A stretch of DNA of 47,308 nt from assembly GCA_005882275.1 (NCBI GenBank), contig VBAK01000119.1:1-47308 (forward strand). The letters run 5' to 3'. A program made the translations under genes and the position numbers. Source of the stretch: Candidatus Segetimicrobium genomatis. GTDB lineage: Bacteria > Sysuimicrobiota > Sysuimicrobiia > Sysuimicrobiales > Segetimicrobiaceae. Numbering within the stretch: the first letter of the stretch is position 1; each line of letters opens with the position of its first letter. Of this stretch, positions 7,126 to 14,390 are shown piece after piece. The notes below the pieces were generated by a model. It saw only the letters and a program-made list of their open reading frames with translations. It ran no database searches and was not told the origin of the DNA.

Positions 7126-7467
7126 ATGGCAAAGAAAAAGACCCGACGCAAGACCAGCACCAGGAGGGCGCCCCGGAGGCGTGTCAGCAAGCGCAAGGTT
7201 CACCGAGCCAAATCCAGGGCGGCCGCCAAGCCACGGGCAAAAGCCGCAAAGGCCAAGCGCCCGGCGCCGAAGCCCGCGGCACCGCCCGCCTCGAGACCGA
7301 GCCCGATGATGCCAGGCTTTGGGCGCGCACCCATGGGAGGGTATAGTACCCCTCAACCGATTTCTCCGATTCAGCCGATCCGTCCGGACCCCTGGGAGCA
7401 CCATGAACCGGAGCATCACACCGAGGAGCCGGGCATGGAAGACGAGGACGAAGAGGAACCGATGTAA
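7126..7467 (+). CDS. Histone H1-like basic nucleic-acid-binding protein
   Basis: This is a 113-residue low-complexity protein. The first 60 residues are Lys/Arg/Ala-rich with S/TRR and AK repeats (for example KAAKAKRPAPKPAAPP), followed by a Pro/Met/Gly linker and an acidic tail (HHEPEHHTEEPGMEDEDEEE). The ATG is preceded at good distance by GGGGAGG. Basic tails like this occur in bacterial H1-like proteins such as Hc1 and in the arm of mycobacterial HupB. The charge-reversed tail may shield the basic arm. Composition, not homology, supports the call; DNA or RNA binding is inference. Confidence 0.75.
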   Translation: MAKKKTRRKTSTRRAPRRRVSKRKVHRAKSRAAAKPRAKAAKAKRPAPKPAAPPASRPSPMMPGFGRAPMGGYSTPQPISPIQPIRPDPWEHHEPEHHTEEPGMEDEDEEEPM

Positions 7468-7545
7468 GACCGTGCGTGGACCGGACCATGCGGGCCGGTG
7501 CCTCGAAGGGCCGGCCTGCCGCATTATGTTTGCCCTGCTTCTTCC

Positions 7546-7593
7546 TTAGAGGACCGTTTCCTAAGAGGACCGTTTCCTATAAGGATCGTTTCC
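7546..7593. repeat. Three tandem 16-bp repeats
   Basis: There are three head-to-tail units based on TAAGAGGACCGTTTCC at 7546-7561, 7562-7577 and 7578-7593. Units 1 and 2 differ at one base and unit 3 at three. They lie in the 3' region of the histone-like gene, directly before a hairpin. They could be iterated protein-binding sites or slippage products. Confidence 0.85.
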
Positions 7594-7596
7594 TGA

Positions 7597-7616
7597 GCCG
7601 CGGGCCGACCCGCGGC
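7597..7616. terminator. Hairpin between convergent genes
   Basis: A perfect 8-bp stem GCCGCGGG/CCCGCGGC with loop CCGA sits between the histone-like gene (plus) and the M14 deacylase gene (minus). There is no T-run on either side, so it is only a probable bidirectional terminator. Confidence 0.5.
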
Positions 7617-7620
7617 GACC

Positions 7621-8571
7621 TTATGCCGGAGCGCCGACCGCAAACAGCGGATCGCCCGGGTTCGTGGCCGGCGTCGTTACCGTGAACAGCACGGTCCCCG
7701 CGGCGGGAGCGGTGAGCGCGGCGAGGCGCCGTCCGAAGTAGTCGCGCGTCTCCCCGACCGGCTGCCCCTGCTCGACGCGGTCCCCCGGCTTGATCGTCGG
7801 GTAGAAAAGGCCGGCGTGCTCCGACGTCACCCAGTGCAGCCCCGCGAGCACAACGATCGGCTCGACCGGCTCGGGCCGTCCCGGAATCATCTCGAGGTGC
7901 CGCAGCACGTTGCGCAGGCCCCGGAGGTGCACCTGCAGGGCCTCTTCGCTCAGCAGCCCCTGGCCCCCGGCCTCCGTGAGAATCGCCGGGATCCTGCGCT
8001 GCGCCGCGGCGGCGTAGGTCCCGCCCGCGACGCGGCCGCGGACGACGTAGCGGATCCCGTAGACGCGGGCCAGCCCCAGGGTCCGCCCATCCACCGCCTG
8101 ATCCCCGGTCTCCACCATGATGGTAAAGGGAACCAGGGCTTCGTTGATATCGCCGCCGTGCAGGTCGACGTAGCAGGTCGACGGCGCGATCACCTGGGTG
8201 AAGAGGGTGTGCGCGAGGCGATCGCTGGCGGTCCCATCCGGGTTGCCGGGGAAGACGCGGTTGGGGTTCTTGCCGTCCAGCGGGCAGATGTAGATGTTGC
8301 GGCCCTGGAACGCGGGCACGTCGACGATGTGGACGATGATCACCGACCCGCGGAGCGACCTGGGATCGAGCGATGCCGCGGTTCGGATCGCCGCCTCGAT
8401 CCCCGGGTATTCGCCGCCGTGCACGCCGGCGGTGATGCTCAGCAGCGGCCCCGGCTCGGCGCCACACACCAGCGTGAGCGGCATCCGGATCGGCGTCCCC
8501 GGCACATCCAGGAACCCCGTCGCTTTGGTCCCGGGCTCGGCGCGCAGCGAACCCGCCTCGAGCGTCTTCAT
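7621..8571 (-). CDS. Succinylglutamate desuccinylase/aspartoacylase family deacylase (M14-like)
   Basis: This is a 316-residue zinc carboxypeptidase-fold enzyme of the AstE/ASPA type. Zinc ligands are visible in AGVHGGEYPG (His and Glu, about 50) and in DLHGGD (His, about 145). The catalytic Glu is in LTEAGGQG (about 205). The C-terminal 80 residues form a beta domain with a lipoyl-like turn (IKPGDRVEQGQPVGE), common in this branch. Its ATG overlaps the lipB stop as ATGA, so it is the last gene of the FTR1-LipB-deacylase operon. The natural substrate (an N-acyl or N-succinyl amino acid or a related amide) cannot be told. Confidence 0.87.
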   Translation of the reverse strand: MKTLEAGSLRAEPGTKATGFLDVPGTPIRMPLTLVCGAEPGPLLSITAGVHGGEYPGIEAAIRTAASLDPRSLRGSVIIVHIVDVPAFQGRNIYICPLDGKNPNRVFPGNPDGTASDRLAHTLFTQVIAPSTCYVDLHGGDINEALVPFTIMVETGDQAVDGRTLGLARVYGIRYVVRGRVAGGTYAAAAQRRIPAILTEAGGQGLLSEEALQVHLRGLRNVLRHLEMIPGRPEPVEPIVVLAGLHWVTSEHAGLFYPTIKPGDRVEQGQPVGETRDYFGRRLAALTAPAAGTVLFTVTTPATNPGDPLFAVGAPA

Positions 8572-9290
8572 CGGATCCTCCCCGGCAGCGCGACCTCGCC
8601 CGCCGCGGCCCGAAGGGTCTCGAGCGCGATGGGCGCCAGCGCCATCGAAAACGCCGCGCCGAATGCGCGGGCCACCACCGGCTGCACCTCTTCGACCGAC
8701 ACCGGGCGATCGAGCAGCCGCCGCATGCTCGTGACCGGCTTCCCCAGCCCGCAGGCGTTGATCACGGCGAAGTGGTCGAGGTCGGGCGCGACGTTCAGCG
8801 CGAAGCCGTGCATCGTCACTTTGCGCTTGACCGCGACGCCAATCGCGGCGATCTTCGCCTCCCCCACCCACACCCCCGTGTACCCGCGCACCCGCATCGC
8901 GGCGATCCCGAATTGGCCGAGGGCGTCGATGAGCGTCTTCTCCAGAAGCCGGACGTACCGGACGACATCTTCGTCCAGCGCCCGGAGGTCCACGATGGGG
9001 TACCCCACGAGTTGACCGGGACCGTGGTAGGTCACATCGCCCCCGCGCTCGGTCTCGTACACGTCGAACCCGCGCGCGGCAAGCAGGTCTCGCGGCGCCA
9101 GGATGTTCGCCGTCCGGCCGGCGCGGCCGATCGTGATCACGGGGGGATGCTCGACGAGCAGCAGCGTGTCGTCGATCCGATCCGCCTGCCGGGCGGCGAC
9201 GAGGGCCCGTTGCAGCGCCCACGCCTGCGCGTACGGCATCGTGCCGCACTCGACCACCCGCGCGGTGCGCGCGGCGGGGCTCCCCGGCAT
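8568..9290 (-). CDS. lipB: Octanoyl-[ACP]:protein N-octanoyltransferase LipB
   Basis: LipB moves octanoate from acyl carrier protein to lipoyl domains, the first step of lipoate assembly. The 240-residue protein has the signature GGDVTYHGPGQLVGYP (about 83-98), the lysine-bearing segment KIAAIGVAVKRKVTMHGFAL, and the catalytic Cys in INACGLGKPVTSM. The ATG at 9290 shares a base with the stop of the FTR1 gene (TGATG), and the 3' end overlaps the deacylase gene by 4 bases. LipA is not in the window. Confidence 0.95.
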   Translation of the reverse strand: MPGSPAARTARVVECGTMPYAQAWALQRALVAARQADRIDDTLLLVEHPPVITIGRAGRTANILAPRDLLAARGFDVYETERGGDVTYHGPGQLVGYPIVDLRALDEDVVRYVRLLEKTLIDALGQFGIAAMRVRGYTGVWVGEAKIAAIGVAVKRKVTMHGFALNVAPDLDHFAVINACGLGKPVTSMRRLLDRPVSVEEVQPVVARAFGAAFSMALAPIALETLRAAAGEVALPGRIR

Positions 9291-10156
9291 CAGCCCTTCG
9301 GCGGCGCCGCGGTCCCGGGCGACGCCCCGCGCCCCTCCGGGGCTCCTCGCCGCCAGGGCCCCCCCTCGCCCGGGAAGTAGTACCAGCCCACCACCGCAAG
9401 GTAGGCCAGGTACAGCGCGACTTGTAAAAGTGAGGGCGCGCCGATATATCCGAACACCGCCTGCAGCAGGCTCCCCAGCGTCGACGCTTCCGGCACCACC
9501 CGGTTCGTGTCCCACATGTGGGAGACGAGTGGAGGAAGGATCCCCGCTTCCTGGAACTCGCCGATCCCCCGCGCGAGCAGGCCCGCCGCCACCAGGAGCA
9601 GGAGGAGGCTGGTGACGTTGAAGAACGCGCGCAGATCGAGGCGGTAGCTCCCGCGGTAGATGAGGGCGCCGAGGAGGACCGCGCCGCCGAGCCCCAGGAC
9701 GGCCCCGGCCAGCGCCGGGCCCGGCGCGGACGCACGCATCGCGGCGAAGAAGAAGAGGGCGGTTTCGACCCCTTCTCTGCCGACCGAGACGATGGTGAGC
9801 GCCACGAGCGCGCCGCGCGACCCGGCTCTCAGCGCATCGCTCAGGCGAGACTGGAGTTCGCTGCGGATCGCCGCCGCCTGCCGGCGCATCCAGAAGATCA
9901 TGTAGGACAGCACGCCCGCCGCGGCGAGCATGGCGGCGCCCTCGAACAACTGCTCCTCGCGGCCGCGAAACTCCCCGGAGGTGACCACGATCACGCCGCC
10001 GGCCAGCACGCTCAGCGCGACCGCCCCGGCCACCCCGAGCCAGATCGCGCCGAACTCCCGGCGATGTCCGGTCCGCGCGAGGTAGGCGAGGATGACGCCC
10101 ACGATGAGCGACATCTCCAACCCCTCGCGAAGCCCAATCAGGAAGGTGCTGAACAC
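9290..10156 (-). CDS. FTR1/EfeU family iron permease
   Basis: This is a 288-residue membrane protein with about seven hydrophobic helices. Two REGLE-type iron motifs are seen: REGLEMSL (about 9-16) in the first helix and REGVETAL (about 127-134) in the fourth, as in yeast Ftr1 and EfeU. The C-terminus is a Gly/Pro-rich cytoplasmic tail. No EfeO or EfeB partner is adjacent; instead lipB follows with a 1-base overlap. Iron uptake beside lipoate synthesis makes sense, since lipoyl synthase needs Fe-S clusters. A consensus promoter and a dyad lie upstream, suggesting metal control. Confidence 0.9.
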   Translation of the reverse strand: MFSTFLIGLREGLEMSLIVGVILAYLARTGHRREFGAIWLGVAGAVALSVLAGGVIVVTSGEFRGREEQLFEGAAMLAAAGVLSYMIFWMRRQAAAIRSELQSRLSDALRAGSRGALVALTIVSVGREGVETALFFFAAMRASAPGPALAGAVLGLGGAVLLGALIYRGSYRLDLRAFFNVTSLLLLLVAAGLLARGIGEFQEAGILPPLVSHMWDTNRVVPEASTLGSLLQAVFGYIGAPSLLQVALYLAYLAVVGWYYFPGEGGPWRRGAPEGRGASPGTAAPPKG

Positions 10157-10189
10157 GCTAGCGCCCGGCCCGGGATCGTCGCGTTCCGA

Positions 10190-10214
10190 ATTGTTTACTC
10201 ACGCGCTCAACAAT
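10190..10214. promoter_or_regulatory. Inverted repeat in the FTR1 leader, possible operator
   Basis: ATTGTT (10190-10195) and AACAAT (10209-10214) form a dyad with 13 bases between the arms, just downstream of the promoter at 10228-10256. It may be a metalloregulator site, but it does not match a Fur or DtxR box that I recognise. Confidence 0.35.
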
Positions 10215-10227
10215 CATCCTACGGCTT

Positions 10228-10256
10228 AATGTAGCCTCACCCCCGCGGACTGTCAA
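10228..10256 (-). promoter_or_regulatory. Housekeeping promoter TTGACA-17-TACATT for the FTR1-lipB operon
   Basis: On the minus strand a perfect -35 (TTGACA, 10256-10251) and a good -10 (TACATT, 10233-10228) are separated by 17 bases. Transcription would start near 10221, about 65 bases before the FTR1 ATG. Confidence 0.8.
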
Positions 10257-10278
10257 GAACACGCGCACGGACGGCCCC

Positions 10279-10854
10279 TCAGGGTGACGGCAGCGTGAGG
10301 GCCGGAGCCGTGCCGGCCGCGGACGCCGCTTCGAAGTACGGCCGGAGGCGGAATCCGCCGAGCCGCGCGATGAGGAGCGCGGGAAACTGCCGCACCCGGG
10401 TATTGTAGACCGCCACCCGCTCGTTGTAGCGACGCCGCTCGACGGCGATCCGGTTCTCCGTCCCCGCCAGTTCGTCCATCAGCCGGGCCACCGTCTCGAC
10501 GGACCGCAGCGCCGGATACGATTCCACCACGCCCAGCAGGCGGCCCAACGACCGCTCGACGGCGTTGGCTCCCTGGACGCGGGCCTCCGATCCCGGCGGC
10601 GCGGCGAGGTACGCCGTCCGCGCGCGGGCCAGCGCCTCAAAGACGGTCCGCTCCTGCACGAGCGCGCCCCGGACCGCCCCGACGAGGTTCGGGACGAGAT
10701 CGACGCGGCGCTGATATTGCGCGTCCACCTGCGCCCACTGCGCATCGACCGCGGCGCGCGCCTGCACCAGGCGGTTGTACGTGAGCGCCGGCCACGCGGC
10801 GGCCGCGAGCAGGACGGCTGCGGCCAGGGCGGCGGCTCGGGAGGCCGGCGTCAC
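10279..10854 (-). CDS. LemA family protein (copy 1)
   Basis: This is a 191-residue LemA protein: one N-terminal membrane segment (about 5-25), then the helical domain with YNRLVQARAAVDAQWAQVD, RRVDLVPNLV and the C-terminal YN-x-x-V-xx-YNTRVRQFP signature. The outer part of LemA proteins faces the periplasm or cell surface; the biochemical role is not established. Its ATG overlaps the TPM-domain gene as ATGA. It is the last gene of a set arranged LemA-TPM-TPM-LemA, and a second LemA is encoded at 12195-12824. Confidence 0.9.
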   Translation of the reverse strand: MTPASRAAALAAAVLLAAAAWPALTYNRLVQARAAVDAQWAQVDAQYQRRVDLVPNLVGAVRGALVQERTVFEALARARTAYLAAPPGSEARVQGANAVERSLGRLLGVVESYPALRSVETVARLMDELAGTENRIAVERRRYNERVAVYNTRVRQFPALLIARLGGFRLRPYFEAASAAGTAPALTLPSP

Positions 10855-11288
10855 CGCGCCCCGGGCTCCCCCGGCTTCCCGCGGTCCGGGCGGGGGGCGC
10901 CCCCGGCGGCCCGGACGAGCGCGCCGACGGCGTCGGCGCCCCGGATCAGCCCCTCCCCGTAGCGCCCGCGCCTCAGCTCGGGCGCCATCACCTCGGCGAT
11001 GATCCGCGCCGCCGCATCACGCGGGACCACGTCCTCCAGCCCGCGTCCCACTTCGATCCGGACCCGGCGCCGGTCCACCACCACCACGATCAGGACGCCG
11101 TTGTGGTGCTCGCGCTTGCCGATCCCCACATGGTTGAAGTAGGCCGTCGCAAACTGCTCCAGGTCGTCTACATGCGGCACGACCAGGGCGGCGATTTCCA
11201 CCCGGGTCTCCCGCTCGATCTCCTCCACAAGCCGGCGGAGCCGGACTTTCTCCGTGTGGGTCACGAGCCTGCGTGCCGCCGTCGCCAT
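10851..11288 (-). CDS. TPM domain protein, soluble (YgcG/Psb32-like fold)
   Basis: This 145-residue protein is a TPM domain without signal peptide: LRRLVEEIERETRVEIAALV, then NGVLIVVVVDRRRVRIEVG (about 67-85) and RYGEGLIRGADAVG near the end. It is the cytoplasmic counterpart of the exported TPM protein encoded 1 base upstream. The ATG at 11288 was preferred to one 48 bases earlier because the latter lies inside the previous gene. Function of these small TPM proteins next to LemA is unknown. Confidence 0.85.
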   Translation of the reverse strand: MATAARRLVTHTEKVRLRRLVEEIERETRVEIAALVVPHVDDLEQFATAYFNHVGIGKREHHNGVLIVVVVDRRRVRIEVGRGLEDVVPRDAAARIIAEVMAPELRRGRYGEGLIRGADAVGALVRAAGGAPRPDRGKPGEPGAR

Positions 11289-11289
11289 C

Positions 11290-12192
11290 CTACCAACTCC
11301 CCGAGGCGCCGCCCCCGCCTGACGCGCCGCCGCCAAATCCCCCGAACCCGCCGCCGCCGAACCCGCCGGTGCCCCACCCGCTCCCGCCGCCGGCCCAGAA
11401 GGGCCCCGCCCACCCCGGGCCGGCGCTCACGAACTCCTTCTCCTGATACCCGCACCGAGGACACACCCAGATGCGGACGGCCCGGGCGCCCACCACGCGC
11501 GCGTCGCTCCGGTCGCCGGGCTGCAGCACGGCGCGGCACCGCGGACACCGCCGGGTCTGGGTCCGGGAGACGGCGACGGTGAGGCCCACAAACGCCAGGA
11601 ACAAGATGAGCGGAAGCAGCCCGGTCCCTCGGGACGCCGGCCGGACGGGCGGCCCCGCGCCGCCGCTCGGGGCGCCGGCCGCGCCGGTGGGGCCCCCCCC
11701 GATCAGTCCCGTGAGCTGGGTGATCGCCCCGTCCAGGCCTTCCGCGTACCGGCCCGCCTGGAACGCCGGACGGATGACGTTGCGAATGATGCTCCCCGCG
11801 TCGCTGTCGGCGACTTTCCCCTCGAGCCCGTACCCGACTTCGATGCGCACCTGGCGCTCGTTCAGGCCGATGACCAGGAGGAGGCCGTTGTCCCTTCCCC
11901 GCCGCCCGACCTTCCAGGCCTCCTCCAGCCGCGCCGCAACGTCGTCGATCGGCGCGCCGCCGAGATCGGGGAAAATCGCGATGGCGATCTGGTTGCCGGT
12001 GGCCCGATCGTACTGCGCCAGCCGCTGTTCCAGCGCCGCGTGCGAGGCGGGATCGAGGAGATGGGCAAAATCGCTCACGTACCCGGTGGGCCGGGGGAAC
12101 GCGACGGCGCCGGCCACCGCGGTCGCCGGGGAGGCGCAGCCCCACAGCCCGGCGGCGATCAGGAGCGGCGCGAGGACGGAGCGTCCCCGCAC
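11290..12192 (-). CDS. Membrane TPM domain protein with zinc ribbon and Gly-rich tail (YgcG-like)
   Basis: This is a 300-residue protein: a signal peptide with a possible lipobox-like LWGCAS (cysteine near 19), a TPM domain (about 38-170, with GYVSDFAHLLD and NGLLLVIGLNERQVRIEVGY), one membrane helix (about 193-210), a zinc ribbon made of two CPRC knuckles (about 217-250), and a long Gly-rich tail ending GGGGASGSW. The tail is typical of YgcG proteins encoded next to LemA. The GTG start at 12192 lies 3 bases from the LemA stop. A role in envelope maintenance is often suggested but not proven. Confidence 0.88.
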   Translation of the reverse strand: MRGRSVLAPLLIAAGLWGCASPATAVAGAVAFPRPTGYVSDFAHLLDPASHAALEQRLAQYDRATGNQIAIAIFPDLGGAPIDDVAARLEEAWKVGRRGRDNGLLLVIGLNERQVRIEVGYGLEGKVADSDAGSIIRNVIRPAFQAGRYAEGLDGAITQLTGLIGGGPTGAAGAPSGGAGPPVRPASRGTGLLPLILFLAFVGLTVAVSRTQTRRCPRCRAVLQPGDRSDARVVGARAVRIWVCPRCGYQEKEFVSAGPGWAGPFWAGGGSGWGTGGFGGGGFGGFGGGASGGGGASGSW

Positions 12193-12194
12193 GA

Positions 12195-12824
12195 TCAGGG
12201 CGTCGGCGCGGGGACGGACAGGTTCACGCGTGGAGCCTGCTCGGCACCGGGTTGAGACTGGAAATAGGGCCGGGGCGGAAATCCCATGGGTCTCGCCACC
12301 AGGTTGGTCGGGAACGACTGGACCATCGTGTCGTACGCCTGCACCGCCAGATTGTAGTTCCGGCGGGCGTAGGCGAGCTGGTTCTCGGTCGACGCCAGTT
12401 CCCGCATCAGGCTCTGGACCGTCTCGCTGCTCCGCAGCACCGGGTAGTTCTCGACGATGACGAGGAGGCGCGCGATGGCGCTTTGATACTGGTTGGCGGC
12501 CTCGATCCGGTCGGGCGTCCCCGGTCGGGTGCCGGCGTACTGCGTCCGCGCCCTCGCCAGGGCCTCGAACACCGTCCGCTCCTGAACCAGCACCGCCTTG
12601 GTGGATTCCTCGAGGTTGGGGATCAGGTCGAACCGCCGCTGCAGCTGCGTCTCCACGTCGGCCTGCGCGGCGCTGACCTGCTGAGACGCCCCGACGAGAT
12701 GGTTGTACGTGCCGCCGAACGACCCGAGGATCAGCAGCCCGACCACGAGCACGACGACGACCGCGACCACGGGTCCGCGCACCCTCGGCTGCCCTCCCGC
12801 CGGTTCCACCGGGTGCAGGCTCAC
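12195..12824 (-). CDS. LemA family protein (copy 2)
   Basis: This is a 209-residue LemA protein with one membrane helix (about 18-36) and the full LemA domain: YNHLVGASQQVSAAQADVE, RRFDLIPNL, and RNYNLAVQAYDTMVQSFP. It is recognisably paralogous to the protein at 10279-10854; both share a stretch reading VLVQERTVFEALARART or a near match. The GTG start and close spacing to the S41 protease gene (8 bases) place it in the same operon. Confidence 0.92.
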   Translation of the reverse strand: MSLHPVEPAGGQPRVRGPVVAVVVVLVVGLLILGSFGGTYNHLVGASQQVSAAQADVETQLQRRFDLIPNLEESTKAVLVQERTVFEALARARTQYAGTRPGTPDRIEAANQYQSAIARLLVIVENYPVLRSSETVQSLMRELASTENQLAYARRNYNLAVQAYDTMVQSFPTNLVARPMGFPPRPYFQSQPGAEQAPRVNLSVPAPTP

Positions 12825-12832
12825 GCGATGCG

Positions 12833-14194
12833 CTAGCGCCGGACCCCGCGTCCCGCCGGCTCCTCGAGGCGGGCGCTCCGGGCGATCAATTTATGCCTCA
12901 GCACCTCCACCGCCTTGTCGAGCTGGCTGTCGTGTCCGGCGTTGAGCGCCGGGGTTTCGAGCGGCTCCGGCTCGTCGGGGACGATGCCGTGGCCTTCCAG
13001 GCGCGCCCCTTTGCCGCTGAGGAGCCTCGCCACCGTCACGGCCATGCCGGCCTCCTCGGGCAGGTCCACCGTGATCCCGATCTCGACGGCGCCCGCCGTC
13101 TTCACCCCGATGATCACGCCGCGACCCTGCTCCTGGAGGGCCGAGGCCAAGAGTTCGGACGCCGACGCGCTGCCTTCGTCGACGAGCGTCGCGATCGGCA
13201 CGGACGGAGGGAGGATCGGCGGCTCGAGCGTCTCCAGCATCTGCGTCCGGCCGTTGCGCCGGGTCATCTGCAAGATCGGCGAACTCTGCGGGAGGACCGC
13301 GGCCGAGATGTCCCGGAGCTCGTCCACCAGCCCGCCGGGATTTCCCCGGAGATCGATCACCAGCCCCCGCAGCCCCGAGCGGCGGAGGGTGAAGATCGCG
13401 TCTCGCAGCGCGTTCGAGACGCCGGGGACGAACTCGTAGATCTTCACGTAGCCGATTCCCCCATCGAGCATGTGGCTCACAAGACCGGGAACCCGGATCG
13501 CGCCCCGTGTGACGGCGAACTCGAGCGGCGCCGCAACGTTGGGACGCTCGACCGAGAGCGTGAGCGTGGTCCCGGCGGGACCGCGCACCAGTTCGGTGAC
13601 GTCGTCGCTCGTCTGGCCGGCCGTCGCCACCCCATTGATCTTCGCGATCCGGTCGAACTCGTGCAGGCCGGCGGCGGCGGCGGGAGAGTCGGGAAAGACC
13701 TCGCGGATATAGAACTGTCCATCCCGCGCCAGCAGCACGACCCCGATCCCGGTAAACGCCGCCTGGCCGTTTTCCTTACGCTTCTCCTCCTGGTAGGCCG
13801 CCGGAGGGATGAACCCCGTGTGCGAGTCATGAAGGCTCTCCAGCATCCCGGCCGACGCCGCGTAGGCCAGATCGGTCACGCTGTACTGCCCCTTGACCCT
13901 GCTGAAGATCTCGTCGAAGCGCTGGGTGAACAGCCCGGTCACCAGCGTGTCGGAGACCCCCTGGGGGATCTGACCGCTGAACGGCGTCACGCCGGTTTTC
14001 TGCTCCAGGCTGGTCAGCGCCGCGTTCAGCATCATGATGGACGACAGCGGGTCGACGTAGTTCTCGCGCAGGGTCTGCAGCGTCTCGAGCACGAACCCCG
14101 CATCCGCCGCCTCGGCCCGCGGGATCGCGGGAGCGGCCGCCGTCACCGCCAGCACGGCCGCAAGGAGCGCTGCGATCATTCGAGACCGCTTCAT
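12833..14194 (-). CDS. S41 family C-terminal processing protease (CtpA-like) with PDZ domain
   Basis: This is a 453-residue exported serine protease. The signal peptide covers about residues 1-30. A PDZ domain (about 140-220, FTGIGVVLLARDGQ to the TELVRGPAGT loop) precedes the peptidase core. The nucleophile is Ser in VDEGSASASELLA (about 350), and the general-base Lys is in IIGVKTAG about 25 residues on, as in the Ser-Lys dyad of Ctp enzymes. Such proteases trim or degrade envelope proteins. It is the first gene of the LemA/TPM operon, suggesting a common envelope-quality role. Confidence 0.92.
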   Translation of the reverse strand: MKRSRMIAALLAAVLAVTAAAPAIPRAEAADAGFVLETLQTLRENYVDPLSSIMMLNAALTSLEQKTGVTPFSGQIPQGVSDTLVTGLFTQRFDEIFSRVKGQYSVTDLAYAASAGMLESLHDSHTGFIPPAAYQEEKRKENGQAAFTGIGVVLLARDGQFYIREVFPDSPAAAAGLHEFDRIAKINGVATAGQTSDDVTELVRGPAGTTLTLSVERPNVAAPLEFAVTRGAIRVPGLVSHMLDGGIGYVKIYEFVPGVSNALRDAIFTLRRSGLRGLVIDLRGNPGGLVDELRDISAAVLPQSSPILQMTRRNGRTQMLETLEPPILPPSVPIATLVDEGSASASELLASALQEQGRGVIIGVKTAGAVEIGITVDLPEEAGMAVTVARLLSGKGARLEGHGIVPDEPEPLETPALNAGHDSQLDKAVEVLRHKLIARSARLEEPAGRGVRR

Positions 14195-14390
14195 GAAGTT
14201 GCCTGAGCCTCCCGGACGGAGCGCGGCGCCTGTGCGCGCGCCCGGCCCCTTCCCACATTATCATCCACTGAAATCGGCGCCTTTCCCCTCTTTCCTGTAA
14301 ACGACCCACAGGAGTTTCCCTGAGTCTCTTCGTGTCAGAGCGCCGGATCGCCTCCCTCGGGTCGCCGACAAGAACGTCAGCAGCGGCCCG

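Noticed and set aside
7621-9735. A 704-codon frame fusing the deacylase with upstream sequence
   Set aside because: The upstream part runs through lipB and the FTR1 gene in the wrong frame; the ATG at 8571, overlapping the lipB stop, is the natural start.
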